From Kribbella solani (GTDB lineage: Bacteria; Actinomycetota; Actinomycetes; Propionibacteriales; Kribbellaceae): 64,000 bases of DNA. The stretch is taken from NCBI RefSeq assembly GCF_014205295.1, contig NZ_JACHNF010000001.1, forward strand, positions 5,642,001 to 5,706,000. Reading direction: 5' to 3'. A program made the position numbers and the translations under genes. Positions within the stretch are counted from its first letter, which is position 1. The number at the start of each line of letters is the position of its first letter. Positions 33,883-42,465 of the stretch are shown one piece after another. The notes below the pieces were generated by a model. That model made no database searches, was not told the origin of the DNA, and saw only the letters and a list, made by a program, of their open reading frames with translations.

Positions 33883-34499
33883 TTCGGTTGCTGATTGCGG
33901 ACGATCATCCGATCGTGCGCGACGGGCTGAGCGGGATGTTCGCGGCCGAGCCCGGGTTCGAGGTGGTCGGCCAGGCCGGCGACGGCGCCGAGGCGGTACG
34001 GATGGCCGAAACGCTGCGCCCCGACGTGATCCTGATGGACTTGCAGATGCCCGACATGAACGGCCTCACCGCGATCACCGAACTCGCCGAACGCGGCATC
34101 ACCTCGCGCGTACTCGTCCTCACCACCTACGACACCGACGGCTACGTCGTACCCGCGATCGAAGCCGGCGCCACCGGTTACCTGCTGAAGGACGCCCCTC
34201 GCGACGACCTGCTCCGCGCCGTCCAAGCAGCCGCCGAAGGCAAGTCGGTCCTCGCCCCCTCAGTGGCGAACACGTTGATGAACCACGTCCGTACGCCACC
34301 CACCCCCGACATCCTCAGCCCCCGCGAACTGGAGGTCCTGCAAGCCGTCGCGGCCGGCAACACCAACCGCGAAATCGCCGCCCACCTCTTCATCAGCGAA
34401 GCGACAGTCAAGACCCACCTACTCAACATCTACGCCAAACTAACCGCACCCGACCGAGCCTCAGCCGTAGCCAAAGCCTTCAAACTCGGCCTCCTCTGA
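33879..34499 (+). CDS. NarL/LuxR-type response regulator
   Basis: A 206-residue regulator. Receiver: Asp8-Asp9, phosphorylation site Asp54 (ILMDLQMPD), Thr in LVLTTYD and Lys104 (YLLKDAP). The C-terminal LuxR helix-turn-helix includes LSPRELEVLQAVAAG, REIAAHLF and VKTHLLNIYAKL. GTG at 33879 overlaps the kinase stop. It ends 10 bases before the convergent repeat-protein gene. A damaged relic of the 3' part of such a gene lies at 37244-37360. The last third shifts to C- and A-ending codons. Confidence 0.94.
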   Translation: MIRLLIADDHPIVRDGLSGMFAAEPGFEVVGQAGDGAEAVRMAETLRPDVILMDLQMPDMNGLTAITELAERGITSRVLVLTTYDTDGYVVPAIEAGATGYLLKDAPRDDLLRAVQAAAEGKSVLAPSVANTLMNHVRTPPTPDILSPRELEVLQAVAAGNTNREIAAHLFISEATVKTHLLNIYAKLTAPDRASAVAKAFKLGLL

Positions 34500-34509
34500 C
34501 CCCGGCGCT

Positions 34510-36990
34510 TCACTCCCGACTGGGCCGCGACGGCCCAGACCGATCCGGCCCGGACCGATCCGTGAACGACCGCTCCCCACCGGACGAGGCCGCGGCCTGC
34601 GGCGTACTCGCCCCCGCCGGGGTCTGCACCTGAGCCCCTGCTGCGTCCACCCTCAGCCCTTGCGAAGTAGCCGTCTGGCTCGCGGTCACGTTGACGCTGC
34701 CCATGGTCGAACTCGCCTTCACCGTTCCACCAGAGTTCGCATGCACATCGACTGACCCCTGCGGCGCCCGAACGTCCGCGTTGCCGTTGAGATCCGTGAC
34801 CCGGACGTCGCCCAGCTTCGCGTGCAGGTTCGCGTCCTTGGTGGAGCCGACCGTGATATCTCCTCTCGACGAGGGCGTAGTGCGGGTAACTCCCACCCCT
34901 GTGGTCACGTCGACCTTGTCTGCGTTCCGGATGTCGACGGAGGCAGTGCCGGTCGACACATCAACCTCGCCGGCGCTCTCCACCTGGACGTGACCGTTGC
35001 CGCAGGTCGCATCGACAGTGCCCGCGTGCTCGACCCAGATTACGCCGTTGCCGGTCTCCGCCTCAACCTTGCCGGCACTCCCAACGTCGATATCGCCGTT
35101 GCCGGAATGCGCGTCAACGCTCTCGGCCTTTCCAACCTTGACCTTGCCGTTACCGGTGTTCGCCTTGACTGTCCCGGCGTTCGTGACGTCGATGTTGCCG
35201 TTACCAGTGTCCGCCTTGACTGTCCTGGCGTTCGTGACGTCGACGTTGCCGTTACCAGTGTCCGCCTTGACTGTCCCGGCTTGCTCAACCTTGACGTCGC
35301 CGTTGCCGGCCTTCGCCTCGACGGTCTCGGCTTGCTCAACCGTCACGTCGCCGTTACCGGTCCTCGCGTCGACGATGTTCAGCTTGCCTGACGTCTCAAG
35401 GCTCGCGTTGTGGGTCCGGCACTCCACCGAGCTGCCTTCCGGCACGACCGCGTAGATGTCGATCGGCGAAGGACTCTCCATGGAGTTTCCGCCGCTGACG
35501 TTGTAGCCAAAACGAGAAGCGTGACTGCCCGTGACGATTTGAGTATTGTTGCCAAAGGACATGTGCGTCGTGCGTCCACTATCGCTCACCGTGACCATCG
35601 ACCCGTTGCCCACGACAACGTCTCCGTAGTAGTGCCCGCTACTGATGGTCCCGCCTTCGACGGAACCACCTACCTGTTGCACCTTGGCTTTGATTCTGCC
35701 GTCGGGGCCCGTACGCACACCGGCGTCCTGGACGGCATCCGCTGCCGGGCCGGTCGTATCCCTGGTGCTGACGGTGATCCGCGCCTCGGTGCAGTTGGGG
35801 TCGGCCACCACAATCACCCGCCCACCCGCCCCCAGCAACCGAGCGTCAAGCGTCACCGGGTCAGACCCCGGCACGGTCCACGTACGACTGGTCCCGCCCT
35901 GTCCCCGCCCGTCCGGGCCGCCCATGCCCGCCTGAGCCCCCGGGCCGCCCTGGCCTGGCGGACCTCCTTGGCCTGGACCTCCCGGGCCTTGTGTCGCTCG
36001 ATCCTGAGCAGCTGCCTGCATTCCTTGCCGGAGCTCCTGCGCTGCTGCTCGGGCGTCGGCCTCTTGAGGTGACATGACCGACTGCGCAGCACCCGGTGCC
36101 TGAGCACCGGCGGATTGTCCGACGCCGGGTTGCGGTGTCATGCGGTACGGAGCCTGGCCGGCTCTTGCTTGGGCAGCCTGGATCGCCGCGTCTGCCTGCT
36201 GAACCGCTGCCCGCACCTGCTCAAGCACCGACTGCGCCTGCTGAGCCGGTGGTTGGTTCGGCCGGGCAGGGCCGGGCTGCATCACGTTGCGGTAGGCGGT
36301 CGCCATCGCGCTGTCACCGACGGTCGGTGTCGCGGAGACGATCGGGGCCTGGTTGCCGGGGCCCGCCGCCGGTGTCTGGGCTGCCGGGTTGAACGGAGTT
36401 GCCGGCTGGGCCCCTGGCGGCGGGGGTGCCTGGGGTACCCCGGGTGCCTGGCCTGGGGCCGGCTGGACTCGCTGGTTCGTTGCCGCCGCCGGGTTGAATG
36501 GCTGTACGAACGGGGGCGCCTGGCGCGGGGTTGCTGCTTGGGAGGCGAGGAGGGTTTGGCGGGCGATGTCCTCGGTCTGGCGAGCTAGTTGGAGTAGTCG
36601 GTTTCGATCGGCGGCGATGGCTCGGAGGGCGGGCTGGTAGCTCTGGTATGCGTTTGTCGCGGCGATCACTTGTGGATCACCGAACATGCCCTGCGGGTCG
36701 CGTATCTGGCGGAACGAGTTCGTCGTCCGGCCGGACCAGGCGCTGCCGTGGATCGCGGTGATCCGGCCCGAGATTTCGGCGGGGCTGCCGCCGCGATCGA
36801 TCTCCGCGGTCAGACTCGGGCGCTGGGAGTCCACCTTCCCGTTGCGGTCCGTACGCGCGTTCCGATCCACCAAGTCCCGGAACTCCTGGCCCTTGGACTT
36901 GGAGATCCGGTCCATGAACCGCATCATCGCGCGGAGGACGCGCACCAGTTGCTCACGCGCTTGCGTGAGGACCTCTTCCTCCAGCGCCAC
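34510..36990 (-). CDS. Large repeat protein, DUF4097-like beta-helix domain (copy 1)
   Basis: An 826-residue protein. Residues 1-150 are a helical domain with RISKSKGQEFRDLVDRNART and a late RAIAADRNRLLQLARQTED segment, shared with the protein at 37372. Residues ~150-370 are Pro/Gln/Ala/Gly-rich. A conserved module (PVTLDARLLGAGGRV, ADPNCTEARITVSTRDT) follows, then residues ~541-692 form about nine 17-residue repeats of the type TGNGNVDVTNAGTVKA, expected to make a parallel beta-helix as in DUF4097-type proteins. No signal peptide or membrane helix is visible. GTG at 36990 follows GAGGTGAC. It is convergent with the two-component system. Function unknown. Confidence 0.75.
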   Translation of the reverse strand: MALEEEVLTQAREQLVRVLRAMMRFMDRISKSKGQEFRDLVDRNARTDRNGKVDSQRPSLTAEIDRGGSPAEISGRITAIHGSAWSGRTTNSFRQIRDPQGMFGDPQVIAATNAYQSYQPALRAIAADRNRLLQLARQTEDIARQTLLASQAATPRQAPPFVQPFNPAAATNQRVQPAPGQAPGVPQAPPPPGAQPATPFNPAAQTPAAGPGNQAPIVSATPTVGDSAMATAYRNVMQPGPARPNQPPAQQAQSVLEQVRAAVQQADAAIQAAQARAGQAPYRMTPQPGVGQSAGAQAPGAAQSVMSPQEADARAAAQELRQGMQAAAQDRATQGPGGPGQGGPPGQGGPGAQAGMGGPDGRGQGGTSRTWTVPGSDPVTLDARLLGAGGRVIVVADPNCTEARITVSTRDTTGPAADAVQDAGVRTGPDGRIKAKVQQVGGSVEGGTISSGHYYGDVVVGNGSMVTVSDSGRTTHMSFGNNTQIVTGSHASRFGYNVSGGNSMESPSPIDIYAVVPEGSSVECRTHNASLETSGKLNIVDARTGNGDVTVEQAETVEAKAGNGDVKVEQAGTVKADTGNGNVDVTNARTVKADTGNGNIDVTNAGTVKANTGNGKVKVGKAESVDAHSGNGDIDVGSAGKVEAETGNGVIWVEHAGTVDATCGNGHVQVESAGEVDVSTGTASVDIRNADKVDVTTGVGVTRTTPSSRGDITVGSTKDANLHAKLGDVRVTDLNGNADVRAPQGSVDVHANSGGTVKASSTMGSVNVTASQTATSQGLRVDAAGAQVQTPAGASTPQAAASSGGERSFTDRSGPDRSGPSRPSRE
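34915..35370 (-). repeat. 51-bp tandem repeats encoding the beta-helix of copy 1
   Basis: About nine units of 51 bases, diverged but sharing cores such as ACGTTGCCGTTACC and CTTGACTGTCCCGGC; units near 35160-35290 are closest to one another. They code for the TGNG-containing 17-residue repeats. Confidence 0.7.
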
Positions 36991-37165
36991 GTCACCTCAC
37001 TCGGCTCAAACTCGGCATACCGTCACGCAGCGTACCCGGCGAGCGGTTCGCCCCCAGCCCAGCTCAAACACCAGTTTCATCACGGCCCGGCGTGTCGTCA
37101 ACGTCGGCCGGACCGGACCGGCATTCGGTCGTGAACCCCAAAGCCAAACGGGGATCAGCCGCGTA
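36991..37165 (-). promoter_or_regulatory. Upstream region of copy 1, duplicated before copy 2
   Basis: This stretch aligns by eye with 40171-40335 upstream of the second repeat protein: both run from GTCACCTC near the start codon through CGTCACGC, a GTCGTCAA core and GAACCCCAA to GGGGAT. It is probably the promoter region carried along in the duplication. The gap to 37371 also contains the response-regulator relic. Confidence 0.6.
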
Positions 37166-37243
37166 CCGCGCGGATCGGAACGAGCTCTCGGCCCCTGCGC
37201 GACTGCCTGTCGGAAACGGCAGCTTGACAGTACGTCGCGTGCG

Positions 37244-37360
37244 CACGGCTACGTCGTACCGGCGATCGAAGCCGACGACACCGGGTACCTGCTGAAGGAC
37301 GCCCCACCCGACGAACTCCTCCAGGCCGTCGCCGAAGCCTTCGAACTCGGCCTCCTCTGA
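37244..37360 (+). pseudogene. Relic of a NarL-type response regulator
   Basis: Thirty-eight codons (beginning HGYVVPAIEADDTGYLLKDA and ending FELGLL plus TGA) match residues ~88-115 of the response regulator at 33879 fused to its last 9 residues. About 82 residues, including the DNA-binding helices, are deleted in between, and everything upstream is missing. DNA identity to 34143-34230 is high. It lies in the same position relative to copy 2 as the intact regulator does to copy 1, which marks the end of a tandem duplication. Confidence 0.85.
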
Positions 37361-37371
37361 CCGGCCGACAC

Positions 37372-40170
37372 TCAGTCCCGCCCACTCCCGGATTCCCGCC
37401 CCGGCCCAGAGCGCTCCGAAGCCTTGAAGTCCCGCTCCCCGCTGGACGAGGCCGCGGTTTGCTGCGTATTCGCCCCCGCCGGGATCCGCACCCGCCCTGG
37501 AGGCCCCTCCGCCTTCACCTTCAACCCCTCATCGACGGCGGCTGGGAGCGCGTTCACGCTGACCGAGCCAGTGGTCGAACTGGCTCGCACCTCTCCACCT
37601 GTGCTCGCAGAGACCCTGACGTTGCCCGTCGACGACCTCGCTTCGGACCAGCCCTGGACGTCGTCGATGTCGACCCTCCCGTCTGTCGAAATCCCTGTCG
37701 CATGCTTGGAACTCACGATGCTGACATCTCCGGAGCTGGACTTCCCGTTGGCGGTCTCCGAGTTCCTGATCTCGACACGCCCGCTTTCCGAGGCCCCTTT
37801 CGCGTCTTTCGAGGCCACGATGGTGATGTCTCCGGAAATGGTTGTCCCCGTGGCACGCTCCGCGTTCTTGATGTAGACCTGCCCGCTGTCGGTTGTGCCC
37901 GTGGCACGCTCCGCGTTCTTGATGTAGACCTGCCCACTGTCGGTCGTCGCCTTGACCGTATCGGCACCATCCACGGTCACCTGACCACTCCAGGTGTTCG
38001 CCTCTACGGTCCCGGCGCTGGTGACGTCGACCGAGCCGGAGGCGGTGTGGACCCTGACGGTATCTACTTTGCCCTCCGTCACGAGCGCGGCCGAGGTAGT
38101 CCTGCAGTCAACCGAGCTACCTTCCGGCACGACGGCATGGATCTCGATCTCCGGGGTAGAGCCGCGGTGGACTATGCCACCGTCGTCGCCGGCGCCGTAG
38201 TAGTTGTAGGCAAATCTCGAGTTGCCGTCCCCGGTGACGAACATGTTGCCGCCGGCGGCCGGGTCATTTGAGATGTATTGAAGAGGGCTGTTGGGGTCGC
38301 CGTTGGCCGCCATGGTCTCCAGCTCGTCCATTGAGTACGATCTGCCATTGGCATAGACCGTCTCCTGCCCGTCAGGGCCTATGTGCAGATCTCCAATGAT
38401 CACTCGTCGGGCGCCGCCGCTCGATCTCATGCCTCGGTCGACTCTGTCACCGCCGAACGTATTGCCGACGTAGTTGTTCTGGATGTCCCTGACCGTGTGA
38501 CTGCTCACGCCCATGTCATTGCCCACGACAAAGTCACCCTCGAAGACCCTGCCACCGAAGTCAGTGCCGCCGACATTGTTCTGGATGCCCCGCTGGTACG
38601 TACCCCTGACGTTGCGGACCGTCCTCCCGCTGGCCGCCTGAACGTCTACCTCGGCCAAGATTCGGCCCGAGTCCTGGGTCAGCTGGGCATTCCGTACGGC
38701 GTCGTACGCCGGGCCGCGGGTAGCGTAGGTACTGATCGTGATCTGCGCTTCGGTGCAGTTCGGGTCGGCCCGGACATGGACCCGCCCGGCCGAGCCGAGC
38801 AATCGGGCGTCAAGCGTTACCGGGCCGGGTTCCGCCACGTGGATACGACTGGTCGGCAGGCGCCCACTGCCACCCTCGCCTTGTTGCGGTGCGGATGAGG
38901 AGTAACCGGGGGGTTGGGGTCGCTGGGCCGGACCGGGCTGTCCTGCGCCTGGTTGGGCTCCGGGTTGCTGCGCTTGTGGCTCTTGTGCTCGGGGCTGCGC
39001 GCCTGGAGGGACCGCTGGGCGCTCTTCGGCCTCCTCCTCCGGGTCGAGGGCAGAAAGGTACTCCGAGTACAGACTCCCGCTGTACCGCCGATCATCGGTG
39101 AATCCGCTTGAACCGCCCATTTCGACGGAGCTGAGGCGGTCTAGGCGCTCGGCTTCCTGCCGCAACACGTCGGGGTTTACCCCCGGACCGTAGGTTGCCC
39201 GCAGCATCGGCATGAACCGTTCCGGGCCAGTCGCGTTGGACGGCCCACTCTGGTTGGCCGGGCCACTCTGGTTGGCCGGGCCAGGCGGATTGACCGGGCG
39301 GGGCGGGTTGGCCGGCGCGGGCGGCGCGGGCCGACTTGCCGCTGATGGGGACTGGTTTGCGGTCGCTGGCGCCGGGTTGACCGGGCTCATCGGCTGAGCC
39401 CCCGGTGCCGGGGCTGCAGCTGGCCGCACCGCTGGTGTCGGCGTCGGTGCTGGCGTCGGTGCTGGCGCTGGTGCCGGTGCCGGGGTAGCTGGCCGCGCCG
39501 CCGGTGTTGGGGTCGCCGGTGTTGGGGTGGCGCCAGGGGTTTGGTTTGTTGCGGCGGCTGCCGGGTTGAACGGCTGGACGAAGGCCGGCGATCGCGGCGG
39601 GGGCGCCGCCTGCGGTGGCGTGACCGTGGGAGGTGCTTGGCGCGGTGGAGGGGTCGGCTGGGGCGGGGTGCTCGTGGGCGGTGTCGGCTGGGGCTGAGCT
39701 GGCACTTGGGGTGACGTTGGGGTGTTGAGTACGGCTTGGCGGGTGACGTTCTCTGCGTCGCGCGCAAGTTGAAGAGCCCGGGCTCGATCGGCTGCGATGG
39801 CTCTGAGTACGGGCTGGTGGCTCGTGTACTCGTTCGTCGCGGCCACCACGGCGTCGTCCGCGAACATGCCTTGCGGGTTGTCCACCTCGCGGAAGGCGTT
39901 GACCGCCCGGGCGGTCCACGCGGGACCGTAGCTCTCGGTGATCCGGGCGGCGATCTCGGTGTCGCTGCCGCCGCGGTCGATCGCCGCGGTCAGACTCGGA
40001 CGCTGGGAGTCCACCTTCCCGTTGCGATCCGTACGCGCGTTCCGATCCACCAAGTCCCGGAACTCCTGCCCCTTGGACTTGGAAATCCGGTCCATGAACC
40101 GCATCATCGCCCGGACGACACGCACCATGGCCGCACGCGCTTCATTCAAGATCTCGTCCTCGGTTGCCAC
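37372..40170 (-). CDS. Large repeat protein, DUF4097-like beta-helix domain (copy 2)
   Basis: A 932-residue paralogue of the protein at 34510. It shares the N-terminal helical domain almost exactly (RISKSKGQEFRDLVDRNART), a longer Pro/Thr/Ala-rich middle, the PVTLDARLLGSAGRVHVRAD and ADPNCTEAQITIS module, and a C-terminal repeat domain with 17-residue units such as TTDSGQVYIKNAERATG. An extra region between module and repeats (NNVGGTDFGGRVFEGDFVVG and IIGDLHIGPDGQETVY) is specific to it. No signal peptide or membrane helix. GTG at 40170 follows GGGAGGTGAC. It is divergent from a LacI-led transporter operon. Confidence 0.75.
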   Translation of the reverse strand: MATEDEILNEARAAMVRVVRAMMRFMDRISKSKGQEFRDLVDRNARTDRNGKVDSQRPSLTAAIDRGGSDTEIAARITESYGPAWTARAVNAFREVDNPQGMFADDAVVAATNEYTSHQPVLRAIAADRARALQLARDAENVTRQAVLNTPTSPQVPAQPQPTPPTSTPPQPTPPPRQAPPTVTPPQAAPPPRSPAFVQPFNPAAAATNQTPGATPTPATPTPAARPATPAPAPAPAPTPAPTPTPAVRPAAAPAPGAQPMSPVNPAPATANQSPSAASRPAPPAPANPPRPVNPPGPANQSGPANQSGPSNATGPERFMPMLRATYGPGVNPDVLRQEAERLDRLSSVEMGGSSGFTDDRRYSGSLYSEYLSALDPEEEAEERPAVPPGAQPRAQEPQAQQPGAQPGAGQPGPAQRPQPPGYSSSAPQQGEGGSGRLPTSRIHVAEPGPVTLDARLLGSAGRVHVRADPNCTEAQITISTYATRGPAYDAVRNAQLTQDSGRILAEVDVQAASGRTVRNVRGTYQRGIQNNVGGTDFGGRVFEGDFVVGNDMGVSSHTVRDIQNNYVGNTFGGDRVDRGMRSSGGARRVIIGDLHIGPDGQETVYANGRSYSMDELETMAANGDPNSPLQYISNDPAAGGNMFVTGDGNSRFAYNYYGAGDDGGIVHRGSTPEIEIHAVVPEGSSVDCRTTSAALVTEGKVDTVRVHTASGSVDVTSAGTVEANTWSGQVTVDGADTVKATTDSGQVYIKNAERATGTTDSGQVYIKNAERATGTTISGDITIVASKDAKGASESGRVEIRNSETANGKSSSGDVSIVSSKHATGISTDGRVDIDDVQGWSEARSSTGNVRVSASTGGEVRASSTTGSVSVNALPAAVDEGLKVKAEGPPGRVRIPAGANTQQTAASSSGERDFKASERSGPGRESGSGRD
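37847..37948 (-). repeat. Near-identical 51-bp tandem duplication in copy 2
   Basis: 37847-37897 and 37898-37948 are nearly identical (differences only near the end of the second unit) and encode two identical 17-residue repeats. The duplication is recent compared with the surrounding repeats. Confidence 0.9.
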
Positions 40171-40320
40171 GTCACCTCCCTCGGCTCGGACCCGGCATAT
40201 CGTCACGCGGCGTGCCCGGGCGAGATCGTCTCAGCCTCATTGAAACATGAGTTTGAATCTCGACCCCGGCTGTCGTCAATGCGAGCCGTGGCGGATCGGA
40301 GTCCGGTCGAGAACCCCAAT

Positions 40321-40426
40321 GCTAATGGGGATTAGCTGCTAATACCCAGCTAATCGGAGTGAACTGTTGACACCTGCGTGAAGCGCTGGCGAAACTTCCG
40401 GAACCGTAGTGGTAGGGCGTATTAGC
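40321..40426. promoter_or_regulatory. GCTAAT/ATTAGC operator cluster before the LacI-led operon
   Basis: GCTAAT or its inverse ATTAGC occurs five times: 40321-40326, 40331-40336, 40338-40343, 40349-40354 and 40421-40426. GATTAGCTG (40330-40338) and CAGCTAATC (40347-40355) form a perfect 9-bp inverted repeat with an 8-base spacer. They fall between the divergent repeat-protein gene and the LacI gene and are likely LacI sites. Confidence 0.6.
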
Positions 40427-40441
40427 AGGAAAGGTGACCGG

Positions 40442-41542
40442 ATGCGTCGCAGCCCGGCAAAGCGACCCACGCAGGCTGATATCGCGCGGCTCGCCGGGGT
40501 CAGTCAGGCGACCGTCTCGCTGGTGCTCAACGAGCGCGACGCGGGGGTACGGATCAGTCCGGCGACCCGCGAGCGGGTGCTGACCGTGATGCGCGAGTGG
40601 GGGTACGTCGCGAACGCGTCGGCCCGTTCGCTGGCCGGCGGGCGGAACAAGATCATCGGCGTCTACACGTTCGAGCCGGTGTTCCCGACCAGCGGCGTGG
40701 ACTTCTACTTCCCGTTCCTGCTCGGCATGGAGCAGGAGGCGGCGGACCTCGGCTACGACCTGCTGCTGTTCACCAGCGCCGGCGGCGAACGGCAGATCTT
40801 CCGCGACGGCTCGACCCGGCTCTGGCACGCGGACGGCGCGCTGCTGCTCGGCCGCGACCCCAATGTCGAGGAGATCGAGCAACTCCGCGACTCCGGTTTT
40901 CCCTTCGTGTACGTGGGCCACCGTGAGGTAGCCGGTCCACCGGTCTCGTACGTGGCCGCCGACTACGCGGGTGCTACGCGGCAGCTCACCGAGCGGCTGT
41001 TCCAGCTCGGGCACCAGCGGGTCGCGTACGCGCGGATCGGCAATGGTGTCGCTCAACCGAGCCGGGATCGCGAGCAGGGGTTCCGCCGGGCAACGCCCTC
41101 CCGGCATCTCACCGGTCCGGTCTGGACGCTGGACTCGGTCGCCGAGGTGGATGGGTTGTTCGAGGAGCTCCAGCGCGCCGGAGTCACCGCGGTGCTGGCC
41201 GAACAGCAGCTGCTCGCGGAGGAGTTGTTGTCGTGTACCAGGCGGCGCGGTTTGTCCGTACCGGATGACCTGAGTGTCGTGGTGCTTGGCGATTCGACCG
41301 GCGCGCGGCAGGACGGTACGCCGTGGACCGGGCTGATCGTTCCGCGCGAACAGATGGGGCAACGGGCGACGGCACTGCTCGTCCGGCAACTCGAAGCACC
41401 GGACGCGAGTGCACCGAACTCGGGTGCGCCCGACGAGGGTGCGCTGGACGAGGGTGCGCTGCGCTCGGGTGGGCTGAGCGAGAGCGTCGAGTGCTGCTTC
41501 GCGGTCGGTGCGACCGTTGGACCTCCCAAGGAGTTTTCATGA
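40442..41542 (+). CDS. LacI family regulator of the peptide/oligosaccharide ABC operon
   Basis: A 366-residue regulator. The helix-turn-helix is TQADIARLAGVSQATVSLVL with the hinge ANASARSLAGGRNKIIGVY; the sensor domain ends with a GAPDEGALDEGAL repeat. The ATG at 40442 has AGGAAAGGTG upstream. It overlaps the permease start by 4 bases, so it is part of the operon it probably controls. In LacI-led Dpp/Opp-type operons the ligand is usually a sugar, which suggests an oligosaccharide rather than a peptide as cargo. Confidence 0.88.
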   Translation: MRRSPAKRPTQADIARLAGVSQATVSLVLNERDAGVRISPATRERVLTVMREWGYVANASARSLAGGRNKIIGVYTFEPVFPTSGVDFYFPFLLGMEQEAADLGYDLLLFTSAGGERQIFRDGSTRLWHADGALLLGRDPNVEEIEQLRDSGFPFVYVGHREVAGPPVSYVAADYAGATRQLTERLFQLGHQRVAYARIGNGVAQPSRDREQGFRRATPSRHLTGPVWTLDSVAEVDGLFEELQRAGVTAVLAEQQLLAEELLSCTRRRGLSVPDDLSVVVLGDSTGARQDGTPWTGLIVPREQMGQRATALLVRQLEAPDASAPNSGAPDEGALDEGALRSGGLSESVECCFAVGATVGPPKEFS

Positions 41543-42465
41543 TCCGCGTTGTGGTCAAGCGACTGCTGATCGGCGTCCTGGTGATGTGGGGCGCGGCGTC
41601 GCTGATCTTCCTGATCGTCCGGGTCGCACCAGGCGATCCCGTCTCGATCCTGCTCGGTCCGGATGCGACCCAGGACCAGATCAAGGAGCTGAGCGCTTCA
41701 CTCGGTCTGGAACGCCCACTGGCCGTGCAGTACGTCGACTACCTCGCGCACGTCGTACGCCTCGACTTCGGCGACTCGTACCGGCTAGGGCATCCAGCGA
41801 TGACCGAAGTACTCGATCGGCTGTCCGTGACCGCCGAACTCATGCTGGCGTCCACACTGATCGCTGTCGTACTCGGTCTGCTCCTCGGCCTCCTGGCCGG
41901 CGGCCGACCAGGCAGTGTGGTCGATCGAGTCGTGTCAGCCGCCGCGATCGCATTGCAGTCGTTCCCGACGTTCTGGATCGGCATCATGCTGATCCTGGTC
42001 TTCGCGCTCGCGCTACGACTGCTGCCAAGCGCGGGATCGGGTACGCCGCAACATCTGATCCTGCCGACGATCACCATGGCGTTACCGTTCACCGCGATCG
42101 TCGCGCGCCTGACCCGGACCAGTGTGGTCGAGACGCTGCGCGAACCGTACATCCAGACCGCGAAGTCGAAGGGCCTCACCGATCGTCAGGTACTGCTTGG
42201 CCACGCGCTCCGCAATTCGCTGCTTCCGGTCGTGACCATCGTCGGTCTGCACATGGGCGGTCTGATGGGCGGCGCGGTGATCGTCGAGAACGTGTTCGCC
42301 TGGCCAGGGCTCGGCTCGCTGGTCGTCGATTCGGTCACCAACCGCGACTACGAGGTGGTCCAGGCGGCGACGTTCGTGATCGCCGGGGTGGTGATGCTGT
42401 TCAACCTGGCCGCCGACCTCGTCTATTCACAGCTCGATCCGCGGATCCGCCTGGAGGGCAGCTGA
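41539..42465 (+). CDS. ABC transporter permease, DppB type
   Basis: A 308-residue permease with six membrane helices. The N-terminal VVKRLLIGVLVMWGAASLIF and VAPGDPVSILLG, and the EAA-type loop YIQTAKSKGLTDRQVLLGHA followed by LRNSLLPVVT, are diagnostic of DppB/OppB. The ATG at 41539 overlaps the LacI stop. It pairs with the following permease to form the channel. Confidence 0.93.
   Translation: MIRVVVKRLLIGVLVMWGAASLIFLIVRVAPGDPVSILLGPDATQDQIKELSASLGLERPLAVQYVDYLAHVVRLDFGDSYRLGHPAMTEVLDRLSVTAELMLASTLIAVVLGLLLGLLAGGRPGSVVDRVVSAAAIALQSFPTFWIGIMLILVFALALRLLPSAGSGTPQHLILPTITMALPFTAIVARLTRTSVVETLREPYIQTAKSKGLTDRQVLLGHALRNSLLPVVTIVGLHMGGLMGGAVIVENVFAWPGLGSLVVDSVTNRDYEVVQAATFVIAGVVMLFNLAADLVYSQLDPRIRLEGS

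Noticed and set aside
34915..35370. Regular repeats suggesting a CRISPR array
   Set aside because: The 51-bp units are coding, diverged and without unique spacers; they encode a repeat protein domain.
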